Part shown: piece after piece, positions 23,783 to 38,021 of the stretch
How positions within the stretch are numbered: position 1 is the first letter of the stretch
How the letters are laid out: every line of letters starts with the position of its first letter
From: Absidia repens
Lineage: Eukaryota > Mucoromycota > Mucoromycetes > Mucorales > Cunninghamellaceae
Direction: 5' to 3'
Length of the DNA: 64,000 bases
Assembly (NCBI GenBank): GCA_002105175.1
Contig: MCGE01000046.1
Coordinates: forward strand, 186,001 to 250,000
The notes under the pieces: model-generated
What the model was told of the DNA's origin: nothing
The model's input: the letters and a program-made list of their open reading frames with translations, nothing else
Databases searched by the model: none
Position numbers and translations under genes: made by a program

Positions 23783-24047
23783 ATCATTAGTTGCTACAAT
23801 TTTTCCCTCGCCATATCGGTCTCCTTTATCACAGTCATTTTACCAACCCTCTGTCCAATCACTCCTCTCATCCCCAATGTTAGAATAGATTCCTTCCTTT
23901 TTATATGATTAATATTAGTTATAGTTTGTTTTATGTGATATTATCATTGTTGATTCGAATACATGTTACCATTCTATATAAAAGGCTTTTTTTAAAAAAT
24001 GAATGAATGACTACAATTGACGATATGTCTATGATTTGATGTGCATG

Positions 24048-24099
<52 letters not shown>

Positions 24100-24791
24100 T
24101 GGAAGGCGTTAGAATAAAGTTTACAAAGTATTAATGTAAAATAGAGTCAGCGCCTCAACAAATAAATCCTGGCGAAAGGAATGAAAACCAAACATGTCTT
24201 TTTGCAGGTTTATCATGCCTTATTAGCATGGCCCGTTTTTTTTTTTTTTTGATCCATCACTCGCTTATTTATATAAGTGGTATATCAAAGCATAGCACTG
24301 TCAACATGCTGTCCATGTCACCGTAAATACATGGTATCTCTCTTCCCCCGTCAATAGGAAAATGAGTTTTATGAATGGGATAGTAGCTTGTCCGGGTGAG
24401 GCGTCAGCGCATTTCCCTTACTTCCCCCTTATTTTTTTAAAGACATGACGGGCTTCAACCAATCCCCTAGTCCTTAGCCCCTTGTTCTCCTACTTTACGC
24501 CTCTAAAATCAAAAACAACCATCTTCTTATCACTATCAACCAAAACTGGGTTTAGCCTAAAATAGTCAACAACTAATATCCCCTTCCCTTAGTTCCTCTG
24601 ATCATTTTTGCTATCGCTTAAAACTTGATTTTGCAAAAGCGCCAACGAGGCGTCAGATTTTTATTGAGGTCAAAAAAAAAAAAAAAAAAGGCGAGTATAA
24701 TTTAATCATCTTCAAAATGAGGCTAATGAGAGACTAAATCTATAACTAAAGAAATGAATAATACTTGCTTCAATAAAATATATATTCTATG
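23783..24791. other. Intergenic stretch with 50-base T run
   Basis: An uninterrupted T run fills about 24049-24098, and shorter runs lie at about 24237-24250 and 24673-24689 (A). No gene is seen. Confidence 0.55.
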
Positions 24792-27700
24792 CTACAAATC
24801 ACGCATCATAATAACATCATCGTCCATGGTGGTAGGAGAGTCAACAATAGTTCGGGTATCAGAATCAGGGGTATTCAAATCAGAGGCGGAGGCAACGGCA
24901 GCAGAAGATGATGTAAATATACCAGTAAAGTAGGATGAGGCTTTTCGTGAGAGTGTCTGGTTGTCGTTTATCGTTGGTGATGGTGTATCTACATTCCAAG
25001 GTGGTTTTATCGATGCGTCAATTGGAAGAGGTGGTATGTCCATTGTTCCTTTCTTGTGGTCTCCACCCATTACCGAGTGACTTGCTTTTATCCATGGTGA
25101 TATCTCGTCACATCCTAATGTATCCAGAGTGAAGCAACTTTCCCGACGTTGTTCACCGAAAACGTCGAATTCGTCATCCGTTTCGTCTGCTAATAAATGG
25201 CGAGTAGTTATCCCGGAGTCTAACGTCGTTGATTTCTGAGGTAATCGATGTTGTGCTGTTTTGTGAATGGCGTCGCATCCTGCTTTGGTGCCATTGAAAG
25301 GGGCGTGCTGGTTGCTGTTTTTTTGTTCTTGGCGTTCATTGGACTGCGGAAGGATTAGCGATGGCTTGCTGTTAAACCATTTACACCAATCTAATAAATC
25401 TTCTTGATTCGCCATCTGGATCAATATGTCATAAAATCGCAACCCGTGGATCTTGAGTATAAACGTTTCATTTGATGCGCAAATAACTGATGCATGAGAG
25501 TAACCAAAAACATCACCTTTTGCTGTGCGTTCCTATAAAATACAAAAAAAGTCAGTAGAAAGTCATTTAAAACATTGAGCTTTTCTTTATTATTGGCTTA
25601 CGGCAAAATAACTAAAATAGGAAATTTCAGGCATCAGTACCATTTGCATCATGTCCCAAGACGATAGCCAGGGAATAGTTTTCAGAATAAATCGCATCGG
25701 CACCAGAGCTTCGTAGGCATCCACTACAAAGCCATTTTTTCGATCTCGTTTTCTGGTCGATTTTGAAAAGAGGGGATCTATATTGTTGTGAGTCTGATAA
25801 TAAAGTTGTCGATGTTGCATGTGATAATGAAATTGGCGATGCTGCTTTTGCTGCTGTTTTTGCTTTTGTTGATGGTGATAGTTGGTTTGGCATGAATTTT
25901 GGCGAGATCTATCTGCATTCAAAACGCCATTCATGCTTAGAAGTTCGCCGAAACTTTGCTCGTGCTGTTGATGTTGATAGGAGGATCCGCCGAATTTGCT
26001 GTTGAGATATGCTCCTTCGGACTTACTGCTCGCTGGTGAATAAGATAGTCGCTGTTGTTGCCGTGGTCGTTTTGGACAATCCGATACTTTGTTGATGACC
26101 TGGAACGATTTCCTCAAGTGCAGCAATTTGGGTAAAAACAATGTAAAGAGACAAAAAGTGGTGGCCCACACAATCAAGGAAGCTGTAAGATAATGCTGTG
26201 TATAAAATCCAGCTGTAGGCAAAAAGAAGACCATTCCTCCAATCAATGCAGAGAAGAATATATTGCTAAAAACGTACCCCCCAGAAATAGTGATATTCAG
26301 TTCGTTATAAATCAATACTGTATTCATTATCAGGTTAAACTTACTATATAGAGATTCCAATGTGCTTGTATTCCGTATAGTCAGAGTAGTTTTTTCCAAC
26401 ATACTGGGTCTTGAATGCCAGAAATACAGCAAGTACCAATTCAGATAAAGCCACAAGAGTCAGTAATGCCACAAATACAGTATGAGAGGGTCCATTATAC
26501 GAGCAACTAACATAATATGCATTTTTTGAGACCGGATTTACGAGTGTTTGCGGGTCACAAAGGAGGAGCCATAATAAGAGTATAACGATATCCAGTAAGA
26601 GAACACCACCCGATACCTTGACCAACTGTGCATTGCCCACAACAGTTTGCGTAACAAACATGTTGTTGAAAACATGGTAAATTTGGTAATTCTTGGCAAT
26701 AAAGTTCCTAGTCATCCAGTTGATCAATAATAATACAAGTATGTCAGTTCCTTCATTCATATATTTTCGATGATAATAGTTATAACAATACAGTATCATA
26801 CCCCATGACCAAAGAGTAGCCCAGATTGAATGTCACAGGAACGACAATGCAGGTTAATCTTGATCGATCGCCGGCAAAAAAGAAGGCAGAGACATAACAT
26901 AAAAGAAATCCTAATAATTCCAGTATACAAAAGAGTGGACTAAAAAAAAAAAGTAGGAATGAGACACATAACATGGCAATTCAACGCGTTTCTGTTGACG
27001 TATAATTCATGTTATTACTTTGATGTTCTGAAGACGTCCCGTTTTCGATATGCAAAAACAAGGAATATACTAAGTACAGTAAGAAGAGTCCCAATAGCCG
27101 AGACAGTGACTAAAATAATAGACAACGGGCTTGAATAACCTGGGTTCAGATAGACTTTCGGAGGCACACCTGCTGGAATCTGTTCTAATAAAAAAAAGTA
27201 AAAAAAGAACCATGTAAGAGGTCTAACTATAGAAGTCGATAAATATCACCATGTCAATAAAAGCGAATGACTTACGTTTGTTGTACCATCCTGGTATATT
27301 GGTGAAGAGGTGAGTTTCAAATCACCAGCAATAATATTTCCAATTTCAACATTCACTCCATTTTGAGTATTGTAAATCAGGTAGTTCCTAAAAACATGAT
27401 TAATGTTAATATGAGATCGACAAAAAAAAAAAAAAAAAAAAGGAAGATTCAATTTTACCCACTGGCCATATCGCCGTTTTGATCCAAAATGATTGGACCA
27501 CCAGGCCCAGTGTAACTTGTGTTAAACGTTGAAGGAGATAGCTGGGTGCCAACTTCCCGGCCTGTCAATTGATTTAAGGTACTGGTAATGTTTGTAGAGT
27601 TTTTGAGGATGCTGGTGAAACCTGCTGCTAAGTTCATCATACAAGAATATGCGTATCTAATACATAAAATGATTTAGTAATGATGATAAGAGTTATGATA

Positions 27701-29342
27701 GTAATATTTTCTTTTCTTTTACCCTTCGTTGCCACTAATATTCCTTTGTCCGCCGTAGGGATATCTAAAAGATGAAATAAGCAAATAATATTAGTAACAC
27801 TAATTTTTTTTTTTTTTTTTTTTTTTTTGCTATGATTTAGCTTACAGCGCCGGATCTAATGAAGCCCACTTTTGAAGAAAGTGGTCAAAAGGAGCATAGC
27901 CAGGGAGAGATATCATAGATTTAAAAGCAAAAACACCACCAGAAAATGTAGAGTTGTATTGAATGAGCGTGAGATTTTGAGATGTCTTGGCAGCATAGAC
28001 TAAATGATCTATTTGTGTCGATGATGTTGAGCTTTTGTTGTCGTAGCTAATGTTATCCGCATTTATATCATTTCCTTGTGCGCGTAATGAAAGGATATTG
28101 TTGTATGTGTTGACAGATTGCTGTAATAAATTTGAATCCACTCCGATGGTTAACCAAACTGTATCTTTGTTGATGTAATTTCTTTGTGCTGCCACAGTCA
28201 ATGCGGCTAAAGGAGCGTCATCCAGAGCTGCCACAAATATCACCCGAGCCCCAGTCGCCATCAATCTGTCCACAGATAATTGTATGTCGCTTGTAGTTCC
28301 GTGATCAAAAAATGGTTGATATCCCTTGATTACAATATTGTGATTGTGAGCCTTCATGATTATATCTTTTGACACTTTAACAAAACGATAGAGAAAGATG
28401 TAAGAATAGGTAGGTGGATCACATAGTAAATCTTCTGATATCTTACATTGTTTTCCAAAATTGTCACCAGAGAAAAGTACACCAATAGTAGGCCAGCCTT
28501 GACTAGTAACAAAAGTCAGCACAGCATCCGTATACATCAAATCAGTTGGAATGGTACGAAAAAAGTATCCATATTGGCTTTTATCGGACAATGCGGCTAA
28601 ATGTGATAATAAAGATAGCGTTAATAATGACATACCGATACGCATCGTTTTTTCAGAGGATTTGAGTATATTCGTTTCACTTACTTGCTGCTGCGGAGAA
28701 AGAACATTGCGGTATTTGAAGAGTACTTGTCAATAAAGCAGAGAGTGCAGTCCAGGAAGAAGAAATATCACCAATGACTGCGATGACGCCTTCGTGCATC
28801 AGTGCGATCGTGGAATAGACCGCCTGAGTAATAGCTGCTTGGCCTGAGACTTCTTTAGGATAAGAATCACGCTCGACCAAAGTAATATATGCCCCAGGTA
28901 TCAAACCCAATGTATTGATTTCAGCTACAGCCATCCGAAGAGCAGAGACCCCACTATGATAGACAACATACAATTTTAGTGTGAGACTTTCCATTAAATA
29001 TCAAGTCTGGTATTATTTCCTTTTACCTTACCTGAGCGTAATCATTTTGGTCCAATCGTTGTCATGTTGATGGAAAGGCAAAAGCACTCCAATCTTGAGT
29101 TCAGTCAGCCCCTGTGTTTGAAGGGGGGAAACGTAAACAGTATCATTTTTTCGTGCCAGAGTAAAAGTAAAGTTGTAATAGTAATCGTGGAATGTCATTT
29201 GCTTCATTGTATCCCCATATGCACCAGATACAGCATTTTTGAAGTAAGTAGAGGGATATATTTCTATGGTGTTGTTGAACAGTAAGGAATTGTTGATTGA
29301 AGTGGTGACATTTTGCACTGTATGTGTAGGTTGTTGAAGCAT
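24792..29342 (-). CDS. Class C GPCR (GABA-B/metabotropic type) with PH-like tail; N-terminus unresolved
   Basis: Twelve exons: 29032-29342, 28685-28953, 28447-28596, 27846-28374, 27723-27764, 27459-27656, 27276-27387, 27019-27179, 26802-26939, 26345-26707, 25602-26265, 24792-25532; 1225 residues. The extracellular part is an ANF/periplasmic-binding-like domain starting at LKIGVLLPFHQ (about residue 80), with GVIAVIGDISSS and TIGVLFSGDNFG. Seven membrane segments occupy about 550-815 (TM1 PLSIILVTVSAIGTLL, TM3 TCIVVPVTFNLGYSLVMG, TM6 YNIFFSALIGGMVFFL). The cytoplasmic tail is Gln/Ser-rich, then resembles a PH fold: VPMRFILKTIPWLSSW to EDLLDWCKWFN. No signal peptide is seen after the ATG used, so an upstream exon is probably missing. 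The ligand is unknown. Confidence 0.88.
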
Positions 29343-30689
29343 ATAAATGTCGATATATGTATTAATCTAAGTACCTTGTTGACAATGAGTATAATAAATG
29401 ATGATGTTGGAGGGTACAGTAAAGATTGTGAAGGAAAAGCATTTGAGGGGAAGGAGGGCAGAGGCAGAGAGGGGGTGGGGGGGAAAGGAGTGGAAAAAGT
29501 CTCCCTTTCAAAAAAAAATTAAACGTGTTTCGGACTCCAAAATTGATTGTTTTTGCATTGGGGATCTTTTCACGGGAAGAACTGGCTTTTTTGGCAGATA
29601 TCGATCAACACTATACAAGACATCTTTTTTCAGCCCCTTTATGATGGTACAAGAAAAAAGGGACTTTGTTTATAAATCAATACCTTCATTTTGTTACAGG
29701 GTGATTTTTGTCGTGTTGACTGGATTTTTCTTATCATCCACAAAAATTCCACCTGAACTGACAGTCCCATGAACTTTGACCGACGAAGGCCCAAGGAGCA
29801 TCAATTAAAAATAAATTCATCTTGTATATAGTACCTTCTGTGACTTTATCTGCTGTAAATTGTACCGTGCTGTACTTTATATACCTAACACTGATAGTCT
29901 GTCCTAACCTTGTCTACACAGATGATTCAAACCCCTCTATCATGTTTCCTATACTCGTTCTATTACTTCCTTTTCAGGAACAAACATTTTTGTGGTCATG
30001 ATGTCACTGGGGATATTTAATGAAAAAATTTCGGTGCATAATTCAGAGATAGCAACCACAGAAATATATTCATTGACTTATACTGATAAAAATGGAGGAC
30101 TTTATAGAGAAGTCTTTTAGATAGACAGGCCTTTCACATGTGCCTCTCTTTGGCAAGCCAAACAGTGTAAATTTTTCTCAAGGAAATCGTCACCTATACG
30201 GGCATAATATCTGCAAGCCATTGCTATTCTTTCAGCCCGCTTTATTCTTTGCGACATAGCAGCTCATTGTTTGCCTTCCATCAAAGCAATTCCTTAAAAA
30301 ACCCACTTTCACTATTTTTTTTTTTTTAGAAATTATATGTTAAACTTGGGCGCAAAAAAAAGTCCCTGGTAGAAAAAAAAATGGTCTACAACGTATTCCC
30401 AATATTTCCAAATTGATATAGGCCGATTTGAAAGGTCAATTTTTTGGAATGGGCACCGTTTTTTTTGCAAGAAATGAGTTGATAATAAGCTGTGGCTACA
30501 CAAAAACATACTATCCTCATCATTACTAGTATATTTAACGCATCAAAGTGCAAAACCCAGAGAGGACAACAACAAATTGCTCTGTAGTGGCTTTTCTCTC
30601 ACACAAACACGTATCTATTTTTTTTTTTATTCAACACACATGTACATAATCGACAAAGCATATGATTTGAACGTATAACAGAGAGACCG
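29343..30689. other. GPCR upstream region
   Basis: On the minus strand it has TTTATAAA at about 29666 and a C/T-rich leader. A possible missing first GPCR exon may lie at about 29390-29445, but no junction keeps frame convincingly. Nothing else is supportable. Confidence 0.35.
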
Positions 30690-31065
30690 ATTATAAAACG
30701 AAACAAACATATTTTATTCATATGTAGATACAAACTATGACACAATGACAAAAAACTAAACTCAAGACGGTTCCATGACATTACTCTCTAAGATGAAGCT
30801 AATCTAACGGCAGTATCAAATCACGAATCCAAAATGAAAGGGTTTCCCTATGGTGTTTGTATTGCATTTTCAAAATGCCCCTGATTCAAGTTCTAATCCT
30901 AACCCAAGAACACCATCACTGCATTGAAGCTTTAATGAAGAAGGAAAAAGGAAAAAATGTGCGGAGTGTGAATGTTGGCACGATTCATCATGCTTTTTTC
31001 GCAAATGATGGAGTCATCTAATACCGTCCCATCAAAACCCACACTCCCAGCGAATAAGAGGAGTA
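30690..31065 (-). repeat. Dispersed repeat family B copy
   Basis: Reverse copy sharing AATCCAAAATGAAAGGGTTTCCC with family A. It differs in GCATTTTCAAAATGCCCCTGATTCAAGTTCTAAT, shared with the 45.7 and 50.8 kb copies. Its 5' end (31030-31060) carries the ACCGTCCCATCAAAACCCACA motif. Confidence 0.75.
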
Positions 31066-31399
31066 TTATTCGAGTTGCTTCTATCACCATCTCACCAAAA
31101 AAAAAGGGGGGAGGGAGGGGATAGTAGTAAAGGTTCCAAAAAAGTCAATAGGTCATCTCACATCGGGAATCTATCGCACCAGTCTATGATACCTTATATC
31201 TGAGTCCACCTCATCATGACCAACACTGTTCCTACCCCGTCATAAGTAGCATTTTTCAAATAACTCTAGTTTGCATTAACACAACACGGTAAAGGAGGGA
31301 CTGATGAGAAATTTCAGTACAAGGTTCGATTTTATTATCTCGATGAATGGTATAAACGGTAAAATGAGCATATCACATGAAAAAAATATGAACTATGAA

Positions 31400-31839
31400 C
31401 TATTTTATTTGCGATTGGTACTGAAGATAATGGTGATGGTTATGCTGAGGTTGGTGTAAAGGTTTTGATTGTCGCTGAGGGCATAGTGAGAAGCTTTGCT
31501 GCAATTGTTTTGAGTGTCGATTTTCGCCAACATACATCCAGTTTCTACAATGATAAGCTGTGTTTCGTGGTGCCGTTTGAAAGTGTCCATTCGAAACTGT
31601 GCTGCTTGATAACATATCACACTTAGCTGAATCCTGATGCTTGCAATGCTCTGAACAATACAACGAAGTCTATTATATGAAGAGACAGCATAAATTAATA
31701 CCAGTTACACGTAATCCAAGCAAATGCTCTGCCGGTCTTTTTCTTATTCATTCCACAAATCATCATTATATCACATATATCATACACATTGAGGATCAAT
31801 TGCTTTATCACAAAACGGACACCAATTCAAATCACACAT
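31400..31839 (-). CDS. Small zinc-finger-like protein (CPFC...YCSEHC)
   Basis: 107 residues from two exons, 31786-31839 and 31400-31669. The first exon gives MCDLNWCPFCDKAIDPQC and the second opens TSLYCSEHCKHQDSAKC. The joined CxxC...YCSxxC pattern is a short treble-clef-like zinc-binding module seen at the N-terminus of many fungal proteins of unknown role. The rest is Gln/His-rich and of low complexity. The donor GTATGA and acceptor ATAG keep frame. Function is unknown. Confidence 0.68.
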
Positions 31840-32025
31840 ATCAGGTTTTTTATTGTATAATTGAGTATATGTGTATATAAAACAAAGACAATTGAGATAA
31901 AGAGCGATATAAAATAAATGGGAGCGGGGAAGGGAGGGGAGATTTAACTAATCTAATTCACAGTCATTTATGGACAAAAAGGGAAACTAAAAATTTTTCT
32001 AAAACCAAAAATTTCTTGATTGCAG

Positions 32026-34044
<2,019 letters not shown>

Positions 34045-35061
34045 TATAGGTTGTTCGTTTGTGTATATTTTTTGTTTTGAAAAAAAAAATTGAAAGAGCA
34101 ACCAAAAAAAAAAAAAAAAAAAAAAAAAAATCGAAAAGATTCAAATCGGAGTTTCGTTATGCGACAAATGTATGGGGCGGGGACCTCTATATACGTAATT
34201 TCACTACCATTTGTAAATGATGATCCGCTAATCCTTGCAGGGATGACAATACACCAAGTTTAAGAGCTTGTTTGGCACAAGTTTCGACTGGAAAATATGC
34301 TTGTACAAAACGTGCCAAATTAGAAACTATTATAGCCTGGACACTGTGTATCATACATAGAGCATGACAATGTGCTGAAAATAAAACTCTGCTGGCATTT
34401 ACGCCGTCCGCATCAATACGAATACTAGGCGACCATCAGCCGGAGCAAACTACGTGTATCCATTGGACTGTCACTTACTTTTTATCAAAGCGAGCTAGAA
34501 AAGGCACGGTTTCGCTGATAACTGGTAGCTTTGCACCACGGTCGCCTAATATGGTATGTACCTCCAGTATAGAGGCATTATCTTTCATATTACTGTATTA
34601 GCCTAGTTTCTGCATCATCTACCCAATGGAAGCATGGTATCCAATTCAACGAAACAAAGGTATGTTGGGCACACTTTCTGCAAAAGGTTCGACATTTATA
34701 TCATACTATAGTAAACCTTTTCAGATTTTTCTCGCAAGAAAATAAACTGTCATGTACTAAAAGTGCTGTACAATAATAAGTCTGTTAAGCTTATGATTCA
34801 TCAAGCTTCAACAACATTGCAAATATAGATTTTTTTGATCATTTGCGATTGCTTGAGTAGCGTTTTTTGAATTAAGGAATTGGGGTCACTTGGTGTGTCC
34901 ACACAGCACGGACACTAAAATCATCTGTTTGCACAACCTGCTTAAAAATTCCATTGATCGTCTTTTTTTTTTTGGTTTTTTTTTTTTTTTTTCTCCCTCT
35001 CTTTTTTTTTTCTTATCCCAACTTGTTATTCTCTTCATCTATCCAATTCAAATACCCCACT
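34045..35061. other. Divergent intergenic stretch
   Basis: Contains an A run at about 34107-34130 and T runs at 34963-34993 before the ATG at 35062. No gene is seen. Confidence 0.5.
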
Positions 35062-35703
35062 ATGAAGAAGGATATTCGTAATCACCCTTATCACTTCGAA
35101 CAAGCTTTACAGCGGCAGAATGGAAGCCAATGTACTTCAATTTCCACGGTACCTCCAGCTGCTGATTTCAGTCCTAACAACAACAACGGTCTTTTACCAA
35201 CCTATGAGCTTCAACACAAGCAACACCAACAACAACAAATCAAATCAAAGAACTCTACTTACTTTACATGGCTTGTATTTATGTATGCAAAATGGGTCCC
35301 ATTTGATGGTATCAACCAAGGCAAACTTGAACAATCTCAACAACTAGGTGGGACATTTGTTGATATTGAGGACAGCAACTTTCCCAAGGTGAAGCGGGTA
35401 CGAGTATTTCCAAAGTCAAATTATCTATCTTATCTTGGGGTGAAATATCGGCTTTCACGAGTAATGCAACCTGACGCTTGGACTGATTCTCACGATCTCG
35501 CCACTCCTTCTCATAGGCAGCCACAACAGCATATTATGACTAGGTCCTTACCACCACCAACAACTTCACCTTCCGATTCAATCAGTGCAACGACAACAGT
35601 ACCACCATCATCGCACAGTGCTTCTTCTACGATGGATTTGAAGTATTGGAGGTCAAGCTCCCATGGGTCGTCACAAACCTTGATATCTCACGTTATATCT
35701 TGA
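35062..35703 (+). CDS. Hypothetical low-complexity protein
   Basis: 213 residues in one exon. I do not recognise a domain. The N-terminal third has Asn and Gln runs. The middle segment STYFTWLVFMYAKWVPFDGI is hydrophobic and the most ordered part, followed by a basic stretch PKVKRVRVFPKSNYLSYLG. The C-terminus is Ser/Thr/Pro-rich. The ATG at 35062 is chosen over an in-frame upstream ATG at 34954 because the extra residues come from the T-run leader (mostly Phe). A long pyrimidine leader like that of expressed genes here supports it. Confidence 0.55.
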   Translation: MKKDIRNHPYHFEQALQRQNGSQCTSISTVPPAADFSPNNNNGLLPTYELQHKQHQQQQIKSKNSTYFTWLVFMYAKWVPFDGINQGKLEQSQQLGGTFVDIEDSNFPKVKRVRVFPKSNYLSYLGVKYRLSRVMQPDAWTDSHDLATPSHRQPQQHIMTRSLPPPTTSPSDSISATTTVPPSSHSASSTMDLKYWRSSSHGSSQTLISHVIS

Positions 35704-38021
35704 TCTATTGGTGTGTAGTTTTTTATATATAGTATCCATCTCAATTTCCACTAGTTTATTTTCTTTTTTACCATTATACCTCCATTATTCATCTATTCAG
35801 TGTATCATGTACTTTTTTTTTTTTTACTATCATTCCTCGCTTCTTATACCTGTTTTACTTTGTATTGTTTTATATATGAAATTTAGTCTCAATAAAATCA
35901 ATTTCAGTTTGCCTCTTTTTTGTATTGTCTTGCCTCGATGTCTTTTGTTTAAATGAATGATACGTGCTACTTATGATTATCAAGAAGAAAAACACTTGAA
36001 TCTTTCCCTGTATAAAAATTGATCAATGAGGAAATATGATCCATTGTTGGAGCGTTGAAAAAAAAAAAAAAAGAAGATAGTAAGCATGTACCCCATGATG
36101 TTTACAAAGTTATGATGAGCAACAAATATATATCCATTAAACTGGTTAGGAACAGTAATTCTTCATGTCTCTCTTTTTTTCTCGGAAGAAGGATGTATAA
36201 GTACATAGGAATCGTAGATTCCCAGCGTATATGAACTGTTTTCAGTACTGCACTGCATTGTATATGTCATGGGACAGTAGAATATCAGGTGATTCTTGTG
36301 TTTTAAAAAATTCATACTCATGTAGTAAAAAAAAAAACTTACACAAACTGAGTGCATGTATTTTGAGCTAAAATAATACAATTTATATTTATATTTGGTG
36401 AACTATTATCTTGAGAATATCCTTCTCATCCAAAAAAGGCTACATAAATGCGGTCCCCCGCCCACAAAAAAAAAAAAAGGAAGGAAAATAGAGATTAACG
36501 TCGATACCTGCCATGGTGTTTCCTTGTAAGAGTGAAATCACACGGCCGAGCATTACTGTATAAAGGAAATTCCGTGAATTAACAAAAAAAAAAAAAAAAA
36601 CGAGTTCTTGTGCTTTGCTTCGCGGTTTTAGAATCCCGAAAAGTGACAAATGAGAATGGGCCACTGAAACGATACCATTTCTCTCCATTCTCCTTTGTAA
36701 ATCACTAAATACGGGCAATCATATTGTGTATATTTATGTAAAAAGGAAATTAACTAGGGCAATGCGTGTACTGGATTGTCACAAAGTCATGCCAGAAAAA
36801 AAAAGGAGAGAGTGGAAGTTTCTTTCCATTTTCATCACTTCAGCATCAAAAAAAAAAAAAAAAAAAAGAGCATGATCTCGGACTTCATATAACAGACTTG
36901 GACAACAACACATGATTTTATAAACAAGATGAAATACACAGACGTTTCCAGTGAAAAGGGAAAAAAAAAGGAGAGTTCTGTTTAGAGGGAGTACCGAGAG
37001 TACGCTGATGTGAATTAAACAGGCAAAGCGGAATTTGAAAAATGCATGAATCAAGGAATATTGAATTCAGGGCCTTTCAAAAAGAAAAAGGGTTAGATGA
37101 TCGACGTTACAGTCGATCAACATGAAAGAAATAAAGTCAAGACAAAAAATACCGTTTTTATACAACAAAAAGGGTATGGGAGAAGAAACCCTCACTATTA
37201 CTATGATAACGACCTAGACAAATCAATATGATGAATGATTATACAGGAGTTTTGCCCTAATTCAATGACGGATAACGAAGAAAAAGGTTGTGATTTTAGA
37301 AATTGCATTGAATTAACTTTACTGAACCTTTAAGGAGAAAGGCATTATCACTATCGAAAAAGAACGTGAAATTAAAAGAAAAAAATGGGAGAGAATGAGG
37401 TGAAGAAAGGATAGACGATGGCTGCCTATTTTGGCTTTCCATTTTCCTATGACACATATGATATAATAGGATACGGTACAATGTAATAACTTTAGTCTAG
37501 GTATTATATCCATTTTCTTCTCCCCCTTTTAAGCTCGTGTTATGCCCTGATTTTTTTAAACGCATTAAATGATGATATGACCTTATAACCATGAAGAGCA
37601 TGAATATTGCCACTATAGTTAAATAATTCTATATCCTATTTCTTAAATTGATATTCTATCTCGCTTCTTAAGTCTCATTTTGGGTTCTCACAGACTTAAT
37701 CTTTTCATTCTAAATCTGACTTCTCTCCTTACCCTCGGTAAGTGGATTTGATTTCATTGCATTGGACCAATAGTATTTGACATCATTCTAAATGATATTA
37801 TTTCTTTTTTCTTTTTTTCCAAATCATGTTATATTCTATTCAAGTCAAATAGTAATAATAATAATATTTAAAAAAAAAAATATTTAAATACAGTTGGTGC
37901 TCCTTACATCTTATTTCTTCTTCTCTTTATCTTTTTACTTTTTTTTTTACTTTGACGTGCTCTCCAGTCCCTTTTTAAACACCGAAAGGATTTAGGAATT
38001 AATTTCTCGCTCAATCTCAAA
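35704..38021. other. Long gene-poor stretch
   Basis: No clear gene. A minus-strand frame at about 36440-36718 has exon-like pieces but no family. A and T runs are frequent (for example 36580-36600 and 36847-36866). The end is the pyrimidine leader of the zinc-finger gene. Confidence 0.4.

Noticed and set aside
26318..26344. 27-nt intron in the GPCR between the fifth and sixth membrane segments
   Set aside because: Too short and out of frame. The 79-nt alternative (26266-26344) restores the conserved SIYNIFF segment.
29390..29445. Candidate first exon and signal peptide for the GPCR
   Set aside because: Possible ATG and GTACTT donor, but the reading phase does not fit the next acceptor.
36440..36718. 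Minus-strand exon-like pieces (MLGRVISLLQGNTMAG region)
   Set aside because: Looks protein-like in places, but no family, no consistent splice chain and A/T runs inside the frame.
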